A stretch of DNA of 64,000 nucleotides from Asterochloris sp. CNOR1 (lineage: Eukaryota; Chlorophyta; Trebouxiophyceae; Trebouxiales; Trebouxiaceae): positions 248,001 through 312,000 of the forward strand of contig OZ017751.1 in NCBI GenBank assembly GCA_963969365.1, written 5' to 3'. The notes below the pieces were generated by a model that ran no database searches, was not told the DNA's origin, and worked only from the letters and a program-made list of their open reading frames with translations. The position numbers and the translations under genes are program-made. Within the stretch, counting starts at the first letter, position 1, and each line of letters begins with the position of its first letter. Positions 33,564-44,558 of the stretch are shown here, one piece after another.

Positions 33564-35207
33564 TCAGGCCAAGGATCTCCTTCCACTGGCAGCTGATGGG
33601 AGGCTGGGCTGAGGTGCCAGCCCAGCCAAGCCAGGGTACTGAGCAAGGGACGGCGTGCCAGGTGCAGCCTCTGTGTAGTTGTACACCGTCACTTGCAGGT
33701 TCTGCAGACCGGTGCAGGCAGCAGTCAGCAAGACTTCCGGGAAGCTTCCCTCAAGGGGTGGGACCATGCCTCAACACACAGGGACTGCTGGCAGAGTGGG
33801 AGCGAAGGCAGCGTTGTCTGCCAAGCGAGGCCTTCAGGCACAAGAGCAGGGAGGGTGCTGCAGAACGCCTGTGCGGCGCACTGTGGCACACTGCCTGCTT
33901 GAAGAAAAATTCAACCACAACAGGTGCTAGTTTGGAATAGTCTGAATTAGCTGCGGCTGATCCGAATCCAGCCTGCTGAGCGCTCACCTGCCCCTGGATG
34001 CAGTGGGTGCCCTCCTGGCACACAAAATAGTAGACCCCAGCGTGGTTCAAGGGCGTGGTGTAGTTGGAGGTGCCAGCAGTCTTTGAGGTGACTGGGTACA
34101 GCTCCTGAGGCAGCACGCAACTTGAGTCAGCAGTGGGCTCACAGCACAGAGCTGCAGCAGTGGCGTGGGCAGGACACATGCTGGCTGCGGGTCAGCACGC
34201 TGCTCTTGTCACTGCTGCTGATCATAGTGCCACGCTGCTGCATGCCCCCATGATGTATGGCCGCCTGACTAGCACAGTACAGCTACCGACATGCTGGTGG
34301 GATTCCAGTGCAGAGTTGCAAGGTGGCAGTTGCAGTGAAGCAGACAGTGCTGCTGCGGCTGCAGAAGGGATTTGCATACCTCTTGGCCATCGGTGCCTGG
34401 CTGATAGGTAGAGGGGCACTGATTGGAGCGCACAAGGTAGACGCCATGGTCATCTGCACAGCAAGGGCACCTGCTCAGTACTCATCATGTGCAAGATGTG
34501 TCCTTCAGGTGGTTCTGCACTCTGCAGCCTGTGCAGGCATGCCCTGCAGCAAGCTGCTGGGCCCAGGCCAGAGCAGAAAGCACTGAGCTAGCCCTAGATG
34601 CTGCAGCAGCACTTGGGCTTTTTTGCTGCAGCCGCCGGCACATAGCCTCTTTGGCATGCATGCCAAAGGTCCGACAGGACGGTCCTGTCTAAAGAGGGGT
34701 TTAGAGATCACCCCCTGCAGATATTGTTGAAGTGAGATCTTGGGGCTCTTGTCAACCAGGGCAAGAGTGACTGCTGTCTGGGCACGTGCTGTCACACTTC
34801 CTTACCGTTCGTCCACAGGAAGGTCAGTTTAGTGCCCACTGGCACGCTGATGGCTGGGTACTGATAGTGATTCTGCAGCACAGGGGAGGTATGTTATAGG
34901 GTAATCTACTTGATGCAATGTGCTGCCAGATCTGTGCTCAGACAGAGCATGCAGCTGCATGTGGCGGCTCACAGGCCAGGATGCATGCTCCAGCAGACGG
35001 AAGACGAGCCTAGATAATGCAATATTGTCTCATAAGCCTCACCTCCCAGGGCTCGATGACAAGAGTGTAGCTGGCAAGGGGCAGGGTTGAGCTGTTCCTG
35101 ACAGTAGGGGTGGCAGCTGCTGTGCTGAGGGGTGCAGGGGCCAGCTGAGCCAGTGCCAAAGGGCAGGCCAGCAGCGCCCATGCGGCGGCTGCTTGCAGAA
35201 ATCCCAT
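33564..35207 (-). CDS. Phytocyanin (stellacyanin-like blue copper protein)
   Basis: Five exons in phase: 35043-35207, 34806-34872, 34380-34453, 33988-34104 and 33564-33701, giving 186 residues. Phytocyanins are secreted or cell-surface type 1 copper electron carriers. A signal peptide is visible at the N-terminus (MGFLQAAAAWALLACPLALA). The cupredoxin ligands can be placed: His80 in DHGVY, Cys131 and His136 in the block CQEGTHC, and Gln141 in place of the usual Met, as in stellacyanins. Cys90 and Cys137 can form the structural disulfide of the family. The 45 residues of the last exon end in a Pro/Ala/Ser-rich tail; a GPI signal is not obvious. A short GTGGATT repeat lies just upstream of the start, near 35214-35230. 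Partner proteins cannot be inferred. The frame is intact. Confidence 0.88.
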
Positions 35208-35723
35208 GACAATTGTGGATTGTGGATTGTGGTGAGGATACCCAAGGATTGATATGCAATGGAATCATTGTGTAGGCCCCAGCTCCTGGATAGACTGGTT
35301 CTTTCAGAGTGTGCCCCCCATGCGCTCCGCATGTGGCAGGCATGGTCTTTTACACATATCAATTTCTTTTGCAAATCTGAGGCCAGACGCAGCCCATAGA
35401 GTGTGATGTCACAGAAGGGCATGTCAAGCCATGGGGCCCTGTTTGAGTCCTTGGGAGCCAGCACTATGAAACACCAAGAATGACAGTGGAAAAATAATTT
35501 TCAACACTACAACTGTCTCTTGCTGGCTCTCATGACACAGGCATTGTAGGCTGTAGAGGTGTGATTATGGCAAGCACAGGTATGGCTCTAAAGAATGGGC
35601 CATAACAGTGTGATGGGCCTTGGGCCACTGTACACCTAATCTACATTAATGTAGCAATATTGCTATGTACAGTCAAGAGCCACCCGATCAGGAGCCGCCA
35701 GCGATTGATGCCACAGGCGACTT
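35208..35723. other. Intergenic between two minus-strand genes
   Basis: This 516-base gap holds the phytocyanin promoter and the lipase 3' UTR. The part near 35480-35680 is more A/T-rich than the surroundings. No gene is visible. Confidence 0.5.
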
Positions 35724-38700
35724 TCATGTGTGGGCCAAGCCGGCAGCTGTTGGGCTCAGCTGCTGTTGCAGCTGCCTGAAGACGACAGGCAGGCTTGCAG
35801 ACTGAAAGTCGCTCTGGAGGTGCACGGTCAGCCCAGTGGCGTCTGCCTCCGGTTGCTGCAGCTGCAGGCGCCGGACGACTGCTCCAGGCACCAGCACCTC
35901 CAGTACCATGGGCTGGGCTTGCCGCATCAGCTGGGCCGGCCGCAGCAGCAGCCGATGTAGTAGGAGCGCCGCCACTGCCACGAGGTGGCGGGACACCAGA
36001 CCAGCGGCCGCCCTGCTGTGCTGCACGGGGTGTTGGCGTCGCCTGAGCAGCGAGGGCCGCGCCTCAGGACTGGCAGCCTCCTGCTCCGTGCGGGGCGTGG
36101 GCTCGGGGCGCTGCACCACCTGCGTGTCGCACCACACCTCCCCTAGGGCTTGGACCCTAGCAGTCGTGCTGACGTCCAGACCGCGGCCATACAGCAGGAC
36201 CTGGAGGGCATGATGGGTGGGTGTCAGCACAAGTTGTGGGCCGGCGCCAGAGCTGGCATTCAGGGAGTGACAAGCAACAGCAGAAGCTGTGGGTTCCGCG
36301 GCTGCTGGACTTCTGTGATGGGCCTGGCTTGCTGTCACACGACGCTTCACGGACTGCTCTTCCTTCCAAGCAGTGTCTGTCTGGGAGGCCCCCCATGAAG
36401 CAGTGTCTGTCTCAGCATGTTGGAAGGGTCCCATACTGTAGAGACCCTGCCATGGTACCCGCTTGACTGTTGCGACCAGCACTGCTAGGCTGTGCTGACC
36501 TCAGCGCAATGAAGCGCCTTCGCCGCTGCTCACTGCCAAAGAGGCGGTGGTGCCCAGCGCTTAAGATGCTGGTGTTGACAGGGCAATTCGAACTTTCTCA
36601 CAAAACCGTCCCCTCCACAAAGCTGCTGCCAAACATTTGGCAGTGCCCAGCGCTGACAGAAGCCCTGTGTGGACCACGGACGCAGCTGGACGCAGCTCAC
36701 CTTGACACACGGATGAAGCCCCCTCGCCGCTGCACGCGCCAAACAGGCAGCCAACCTGAGGTTTGAAACACACATGAACCCCTCCTCAAAGCTACTGGGA
36801 CACTGACAGAAGCCAAGTGTTGCCCACAAACACAGCTGAACTCAGCACACCTTGACACGGATGAAGCCCCCTCGCCGCTGCTCGGCGCCAAAGAGGCGGC
36901 TCTGCGTCAGCCACACCCAGGGCCACAGCCAGCGGTCCCTCGGCTGGGCCTGCCCCGCAGCTTTCACTGCTGGGAGCCCGCTGCTCAGCAGCTGCGCCCA
37001 CTGCAGCGCCCCAGGCAGGGAGTGGCAGTCCAGCGGTGGCGCCTGTAAAGCAGTATGAATCAGAATCGGCAGCACACTCAGCATGCACGGTCCTTGGTCA
37101 TTGCAGTAGCATCCACCACCAGTCAGCTCCATGTACCACAGATTCATCTTGGCAGCAGCGCAGTCCGCGGGAAGTTGCTCCCCCAGGCAAGAGTTGGACC
37201 AGCAGGGGTGAACGTCGAGAAGCAGTTCATGCCCACGGTAGCTGTTTGATGAACAACCTGAAGCATCATGTTCACATGCTCCACAAATGGAATGCCTTGG
37301 CGCAGGGAATGGATACATCATTCAGCTTCATCAGCATGCCAATTCCCGGCAGAAAAGAAGCCATGCTGGATCTCACCATACACCCAAACCTCTCCCCCTT
37401 CCCCGCGCAGGGGCAAACATCTATTGACTCACCGTCTCAGCATACTGCAGCTGAAACCCCGGGGCAACATCGATGCTGTGAGTGACAGCCCTGCCTGCCT
37501 GGCCTTCACTCCTGCACCACAGGGGAGGACTGCTGTTGGCAGTGCATTCAACTGGACTTGCAGTTCAAGCAGACCAGGAGTCTCATCTGAACCACCTCGC
37601 TGTGTCTGACCTGCACTCTGTGCTCGTCTGTCAACTCAATGACCACCACTCTTAGCAACTCAGTGAGACCAGGACCAGCAGGCGGCCACTGTCTGGAGAG
37701 CTCAAGGCTGCACCAAGCAGGAGCATCTGAGATAGACCACGCCACACTCCTGCTGTGATTGCATTCAGAAGGCAACAAGCTGCTGGAGCAGTGAAGAAGG
37801 CTGCAACAAGGCCGAAATGCAGCAGACAGTGCAGAACAGTGCTGACAGGGCTACAGCAGATCAATGCAGATCAGCGCAGCCAAGCAGGGACACATGGCTG
37901 CCAGGCCTGGAGAGAGCAGCACCACGCACTTGAGTGGCCAGGCGCCGGTAGTCATGCAGCCTGCGAGTTGCCTGTGCAGAGACGCAGGACAGAAGGTGTC
38001 AATGCATTTGCAGAGATGCGACATATGCCTGGGAGGGCGCACCAACAGGCCTGCACACCCTGAGGCCTCTTGAATGCAACACATGACGTTGCAAAGCTTT
38101 TCACTCTTAGCATGGGTCATGCACGAACTGCTGTCGATGTGGAACAGCTGCAGCACCCACCTAAAGGGCTGGACACTGACGGGAAGTTGCAGCGCAGCCG
38201 CGCAGATCTGCTGGATGCGTGCCCGATAGGTCGGCATGCGGTGCATCCACAGGCTGCCCAGCGCCTCCTTGCGCTGCTGCACAATGGGGTCCTGCTGCGC
38301 ACAGGACATGTGTCAGAATCAAACCTTCAGGCCTGTGCTGGCCCGTGTTAGCAGTAATAGTCTGCTGTGTTTGCAATGCTGCACTGCACACTGGGGAGCT
38401 TGAGCACATTTTTGCATGAAGCTGGGGAGGGCCACGGCGGCAGCAGGCTGTGGGGACTGCGTTGCCACATGTTACATTTGATCACTCCTGTCGGCTGCAG
38501 ATGAGAAGGCAAGCATATCGCTGCAGGGTGGGCTGACCACATAGACCTGATTCAAAAACAGCCCCTTCAGCACAGCAAGCAGAGGAGCAACCTGCAGACC
38601 AAACGCTGAGCCACAGATGTTCCCAAGAAGCACTTGAGGTGACTCATGCACTGCGTGTGTTGACACCAGCGGTGGTAGCAGATGGCAGCTGGTTGGTAGG

Positions 38701-41700
38701 TGCCGAAGAATGATAGCCCAGACAGATGGCGGTACACCCACCTGCTTTCCCCACCTCGCCGCAGCACCAGCTGGCGGCCCATCAGCCGGGCTGCGCAGGC
38801 TGCGGCTGACATCTGCCGGGTTCAGGTACAGGCGCTGGCCCAGATGGACATAGGTGCCCTGCACAGCCATAAAGATTGGGTTGGAGTTTGAAATATAGAT
38901 GCTCTGCCGTTAGAGTCGTTCATTTTAGTCACGACAAGGGGTACTTCCCCAGGCTCAGGGATGCACGTTCTCCTGGGACAGGATTAACTTGAGAACAACA
39001 GGTGGGTACTGCATTGCAGATACTGCATGAGGTGCCCGCACGCAACTTGCTGCAAGAAAGAAAGGCAACTTCCCAGAGGTGGCTGCTTGGTCTCGCCAGG
39101 ACACCACTGTATGCCCTGCTGCATGAGGCTCGCTAGGCCCAGGTTGCAGTGGCTGGTGCCCTCACCTGAGGGCGGCTGACGAGTCGCACTGCTGCCTGAG
39201 CAGTGCGGGCCGCCATGTGCAGGGCTGGCTGGGGGCGGGGAAGGGCTGCTTGTGGTGCGTTGGCCACTGTCTGCATCAGGGGGCCACAGCTTGAATGAGA
39301 TGACGTCACTCAGCAGCATGCGGCAGCAGATCAAGTGTTGCCTCAAACGAACTGAAGGCTGCAGACACAGCGCCGGGGCTAGCAGCGCCATAAGCCACCT
39401 GGGTCTGTGCTGTTTGACTGGGGTCCAAGTAACCACTGTTGCCAGAATCAGCGCCCACAGATGCCTCGCTGCCAGCTAGATCCTCCTGGGCATCAAAGAA
39501 GCTGCTGCCCTCACTGCTGTCAGACGCCAAGCTCAGGCTGCTGGGCAGGCTGCCCAAAGTGGGTGTGCGGGGGAGCAGGCCTCCAGCATGTGCCAGATCT
39601 AGCACAGCTGCTGGGCTGCTGCCGAGGGGGGGCTGAGCGGTCATGGTCTCAAGCACTAGCCTGCGGGTGGCCCTGCTCAGGCCAGCTGGCGTAGTGGGGT
39701 CAGCAGCGGCCTCTGCGAGGGCCAGATTGCTGCTGCTAAGGCGGAGGCCGGTGCTGGAGCTGCCAGGGCCATATGTGGCATCAGGCATGGGCGGCACCGC
39801 GCCTGCAGTCCGCATTGAGGCCTGGCAAGAGCCTCCTCCCCACAGAGCTGGCTGTGACTCAGGGTCTGCATGGGCCGCTTCAACAAACGGCACTGCAGCT
39901 GCAGCCTGGGTTGGGGCAGCAGCAGGGGCGGTCTCGGGGGTGAGCCCCAGCACGCTGTCTGCATCGGCAGCGGCCGCGAGTGGAGGACCTGAGGGGTGTG
40001 CAGGGTCTGTGCTGGGGGAGAGCAGCTGTGAGATGACGTCCTCTGCAGTGCACATGCAGCGCATCAGCTTCCCGCGTCAGGCGCAGAGTCTCATGACAGG
40101 TCACTTGGAACACGCATAGTGATGGCGGTACCAGCATGTCACCAGTGTATGGCTGATCAGCCTGCCACTATCAGGTGCTGTCATGCATGCTGGTGGCAGT
40201 GCACAAAAGCGAAGAGGCCGCGACGCCTGTTGGACCCCAGACCCCAAGGTAGGCATAGGATGGTCATCTCAGCTGCCTGACAAGGTTGCGCAGCCATGCT
40301 GTGAGGTTTGTGTACAGCCATGCAGGAATTGCAATTTCTGACCATTGGACCTCAGCCCCGAATGCAGGCTTAGGGTGGTCCCTGCGGCTGCCTGACGCAA
40401 TTGTGTGACCATCTGGTGTTTTGCTGGACGCAGGGTGCAGCAGGGGTTGGCGCATCTGCTGGCTATCTGGCCGAGAGGCTCAGACTGCTGAGCCTGAGCA
40501 CGCCACTCCTGTACCAATGGCTGGTACATCTGGCTGGCACCTGGTCAACGCCCTCACCTGGCACAAGAAAGTTGACCAGGTGGCGCTCCCACCCCCTGGC
40601 GTGCACCAAGGCAGCCAGAGCCTGGTTGCCAACAGCGGGCATGGCAAAGCCGATGCAGGCTACATGCTGCGGCGCCTCGTCAGGTAGGCTGTGCAGGAGG
40701 TCCAGAGCGCAGAGTTGGGCAACGGCGCCGCCCAGACTATGCCCTGCAGGGCACAGCAGTCTATTGCTTGGACAGATGGGCTGTCATAGGTTTGGAGTGC
40801 AGATTTGGTCAGTTTCGCCACATGACTGTGCCTTGCAGGAGCACAGTAATCTGTTGGGCGACTGTGCTGTGCCTTGTTGGTGTCACAAGTGGTTGATCAC
40901 AAGACTTGAAGTGGTTGCAGGTGCAGTGAAAAGATGGTAGCTGAGGCCAGTGACTTGGGCAATCACAGAGGTGGTGGGGCATCATTCATGCCGGCAGCCA
41001 CTGCAATCAGCACCAGCAAACTGTCTGACCTCACATGCAGGGACAGATGCCGTTGTCAGCTGCAGCCATTGCTGTGCTGTGTGCAGCAGTCTGGAGCAAG
41101 CCCGAGAACAGCAGGCAAGCTCCTGCAGAGCAGGCACACCTCCCTTGTCCCATACATGGCTGAGCCCAGATGGTTTCTGGGGATGTGTCAAAATATGCTG
41201 ATGTAGGGCAGGCTGCCTTGAGCAATGAGGACCTGGAGTAGTGCAGCGTGTGCCAGCAGAGGGCCTCGGGGTCTCTTGCCCGCTGCAACCGTGACAGTTC
41301 AACTCACCTGTCAGCACTAGGCGCTTGCCCTGCCGCCTGGCATGGCGGTACAGACTGTGAATGGGGATGCTCCTGGCACGCCGCAGGAAGCCCTGATGGG
41401 CGCTCTGCAGCACACAGATCTGCAAGTGACGGGCTGGCTAGCTTGCCAAAGCAGATGCTCAGCACGGCTGGCGTAGCCTGGCATGTCGAGTGCGGCATGC
41501 AAGTGCCTGCAGCCTGGTTTCAAACAATCATGCAGCACCGCCTGCTGAAGCAAGGTCAGCCATGCTGTTGCTGGCAACAACTGCCAGGGGCAAGCAAAGG
41601 TATGACTCTGAGCCAGCAGAAGCTGCCAGAGGTAGAGGAGCGGCCACAGCTGACAGCAAGCAGCTAGGTGCGGCTCACCGTCTCAGAGGAGTCTTCAGGC

Positions 41701-42961
41701 CACATGGGCTGCTGCCTGATAGCCGCCAGCGTCCAGTAGTCGCGGCGCTGCTTGGTCCCCACAAAGGCCACGTACAGTGCCTCGGGAGAGTCAGCCACCG
41801 CATACCTGCATGCAGACTGTGACCTCTGTAAGTCTGCATAACAGCAGTACAAGTGGACACTTTGGCTGGGGCATACCTGTAGGCAGCCAGGCAAGGGCGC
41901 TGTGAGGCGATTTGACGCCAGGCCCGGCTCAAGCTGCGCATTTGTTGTTTTCCCGATCTGCAATAGTTGCGCCATGCTGCTGCAGGTAACAGACGTGGCA
42001 GTCACAGCATGTGCAATCTGGCTCCATCTGGGCTCCCCTGGCCACCCAAAGGCTCTTTGGACAGGTCAAAGGAGGGCAGCCCACCATGACTCACTGTCAC
42101 ATGTGCTGGCCTGTGGGGGGCTGTGCAGTCACATTCCAGTCCCCGCCAAGAAGCCAATCTTCCACCCCGCCCTGCCCTGTTGGCACCATCTGGAACGTGA
42201 ACCCAACCCCATACCATGTCGCATGGAAGCATGCCCCTGCTCCGCAAAGCATGCAGACAGCATCGTCCTCAGGGCCCAACCTGTGCTCAACGTGGTCCTG
42301 ACTCCACTGGATACGTTCGAATGTGAAGAGGCCCTCAGGAAGGCCGGCCCGAAGCTCGGTGGCCGCTGCTGCCACCTCATCTGCCTGCTTGTATGCTAAC
42401 TCTGACAGCAGCAGGCTGGTCAGCGACTCCTGCAGCGGCAAGCGCTTATGAGTGCGGTAGACGTCCCGGCGGGCGCGATCAGCGCAGACAGCGTGTGCGC
42501 CTGCTTCTTTGTTTCAGCAGCGTGAAGGTTCGTTGTCAAGGAAGCAAACGTTGTCCAGCAAGTCTTTCCCAGGACTGCAGCGGGCAATGCTCAGCAGAAA
42601 GATGCCTGACTGGCTGCCTGGGGCTCACCTTGAGGACCTGAGAGGAGTCCAGCTGCAGAGCCTTGGTGAGGGCTGCCTCCAGCACGGTAGACTCCTGTGG
42701 TGCATGCTTCACAGCGTCTCTAGGCAGATGATGGGGCCAGTTTGCCTGCCATCCAGCTAGGAGGCGCTCTGCAAGACTGGAGGCTGCTTGGTGGCCTGCT
42801 GGCACTGAGAGAGATGCTGATGCTGGCCGGGGTCCAGTGCGGGCTGGGCGGCGGGCATGTTGATTGCTGACGAGGCCAGGCCTCAAATCAGGCAGCGTGA
42901 CTGTGCTGAAGAGCGTTGTCATAGAACCTTCGTGCCCAGACAGCCTGTCGTTGGCTGGCAT
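35724..42961 (-). CDS. Class 3 lipase (alpha/beta hydrolase), plant-like
   Basis: Supported exons: 42629-42961, 42281-42429, 41679-41805, 41308-41419, 40558-40743, 39399-40042, 38742-38858, 38161-38291, 36851-37042 and 35724-36200. One small exon between 38161 and 37042 is missing, since phase does not close there; another may lie near 39100-39280. The family hydrolyses acylglycerols or membrane glycerolipids. Landmarks: SDPEALYVAFVGTKQ-like block (ADSPEALYVAFVGTKQ), AHQGFLRRA, and the nucleophile elbow GHSLGG with Ser about residue 243, then EDVISQLLSP. Exon 39399-40042 adds about 214 residues of Ala/Pro/Ser-rich low complexity. Later blocks YRARIQQI and YGRGLDVSTTARVQ match the C-terminal region of long plant homologues. 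Some of those, as I recall, extend to a P-loop domain that is absent here. The start could be 42961 or 42922. Confidence 0.86.
36506..36899 (-). repeat. Three-step repeat of a lipase exon end and its donor
   Basis: The 3' end of the exon 36851-37042 is the best copy (36859-36899). Diverged copies lie at 36712-36751 and 36506-36546. On the plus strand all three keep ATGAAGC followed by a CGCCGCTGC core and GCCAAA. The similarity extends past the donor into the intron for about 100 bases in the first copy, including GGCTTCTGTCAG on the minus strand. The middle copy carries a stronger donor (GTGAGC) than the exon itself (GTGTGC). Confidence 0.8.
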
Positions 42962-43433
42962 GCAGCTCAGCAACCTGCACAGCAGGCAGATGCTTCGATA
43001 CAAGCATCAACCACTTGAGAACATGGCAATGGCTGATATGACCACACCTGATGCTGCATATCGCTACTGCATGTGGCTGATGCTGTAGAGCTCAGTCAAC
43101 ATGCTGTTTGGCAAAGATGAAGGGAATGCCTGGTAATCAGCAAAGGTGAAGCCGTGCGAAGGGTCGAAACGGCTCTTGTAAGTTGCACGCGGCGCCATAA
43201 GCAGATGCGTGGGGGGGAGCATGCTGCCTGATCAGGTCATTGTTTGACATGCGAGCTTCCCGCAGTCGTGTATTTGGAGTGATCTGCCAGATCTAGGGCG
43301 CCATCAGCGCCATCGCCGGAGGGCTGAGGGCCATGTTGCCAACTTCAATTTAGAGTACTCTGGTTGCTGGACCGGGAGTGTCACATCGTCTGGCAAACCC
43401 AAGCATAGCATCGGAGAGTGCTCAAGACCAAGC
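42962..43433. promoter_or_regulatory. Shared upstream region of the lipase and COX6A genes
   Basis: The 472 bases between the divergent start codons must hold both promoters. No clear core promoter motif is visible, so this rests on gene orientation. Confidence 0.35.
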
Positions 43434-44167
43434 ATGCAGGCAGCAAAGTCTGCAGCCCGTCAGCTGCTGCGACATCAGAAGACAGCAGCACAGATGACCC
43501 AGCGAAGGGCAATGTCTGGTGGCAGCATTGAGCAGGAGGCCAAGGAGGCCAATAAGTGAGTGCGAATCTGAAATCTCCTTTGCGTCCTGTTCATGCAAGA
43601 ACGCTAATTGGCTTTCCCTCACTGTGTGCCTTGCTGCATGCAGGTGGTGAGCTCTCTCTGCACAGACGGCACTAGGCTGCAACAGAACAGCTGTGGCCAT
43701 GCTTTGCACTGCATGCTGCTGTGCATTCAAACATGAAGGATCTCCCCCTGTGTGAGCAGGAGGATTGTCACATTCTGCGCCGTCCCACTCTGCATTGGAA
43801 TGGCCATCTATGACCTCAGCGCCACCCACGAGCACCATGAGGAGGTGCCAGACTACCCCTACCTCAGAATAAGGTGAGCGAAGGCAGCCTCATGCACTCT
43901 TGAGGCAGGGACGCTGCAATTGCTATACCCAAGAGCAGCGCGCGGGGGCCTCATGTGCATTGAGTGCAGGGCCCGCAGTTGCTTGTCAGCGGTTGGCATA
44001 ACACTGCAGCTTTGGGGGGCCATGATGATCTGGGCGCTTGCTGTGCACCTCTCTGGCCTCCTCAGAGGTGATGAAGCAAGGCAAAATTGATATGCTGACC
44101 TCACTTTAACTGCGGCTCTGACATTCGAACACCCACTGCATGCAGGTCAAAGGAGTTCCCTTGGTGA
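43434..44167 (+). CDS. COX6A: Cytochrome c oxidase subunit 6A
   Basis: Three exons in phase, 43434-43555, 43760-43873 and 44146-44167, encode 85 residues. COX6A is a nuclear-encoded subunit of mitochondrial complex IV with one membrane span facing the intermembrane space. The N-terminus is rich in Arg, Lys, Ala and Gln and lacks acids, as expected of a mitochondrial presequence (MQAAKSAARQLLRHQ). The middle exon carries the transmembrane stretch RIVTFCAVPLCIGMAIYDL, then the family signature THEHHEEVPDYPYLRIR. The last exon has only seven codons before TGA and completes the typical KEFPW ending. Because exons are so short, no single open frame reveals the gene. It lies convergent with ABHD18 and divergent from the lipase. 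Confidence 0.92.
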
Positions 44168-44558
44168 GCCGAGGCCAAGCCCTTGTAACCTCTGCTACCG
44201 CTGATGCCTGGAGCATGCCAGTACACATTACATCTGAAGCATCTGGACCAAGGGCTACAGCTTGCTGCCTGCTGTGTGTGGTCAGGCCATTGTCTGCGGA
44301 TCTGAATGTGCACCAGCACCCTGCAGGGGCGACTGTGGTCTCTTTGAGGATTGTGAGAAGGAACATGGTGATGAGGAGGAGTGACACGACCTTTGCCTTT
44401 TTTACACTTGCATGAAATCTACATTAAATCGCGGCGCAAGGTTCAAAATGGGTGGCACTCAGTCGCAGGGAGGGGCCTGGGGTTCTGTAGCGCTGAGGAA
44501 GGCTGACAGACCTGTGACGTCTGAACGGCTAACAGCAATTTAAGTGAATCAAAATGTT
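44168..44558. other. Intergenic between convergent COX6A and ABHD18
   Basis: These 391 bases hold the two 3' UTRs. No gene or clear repeat was seen. Confidence 0.5.
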
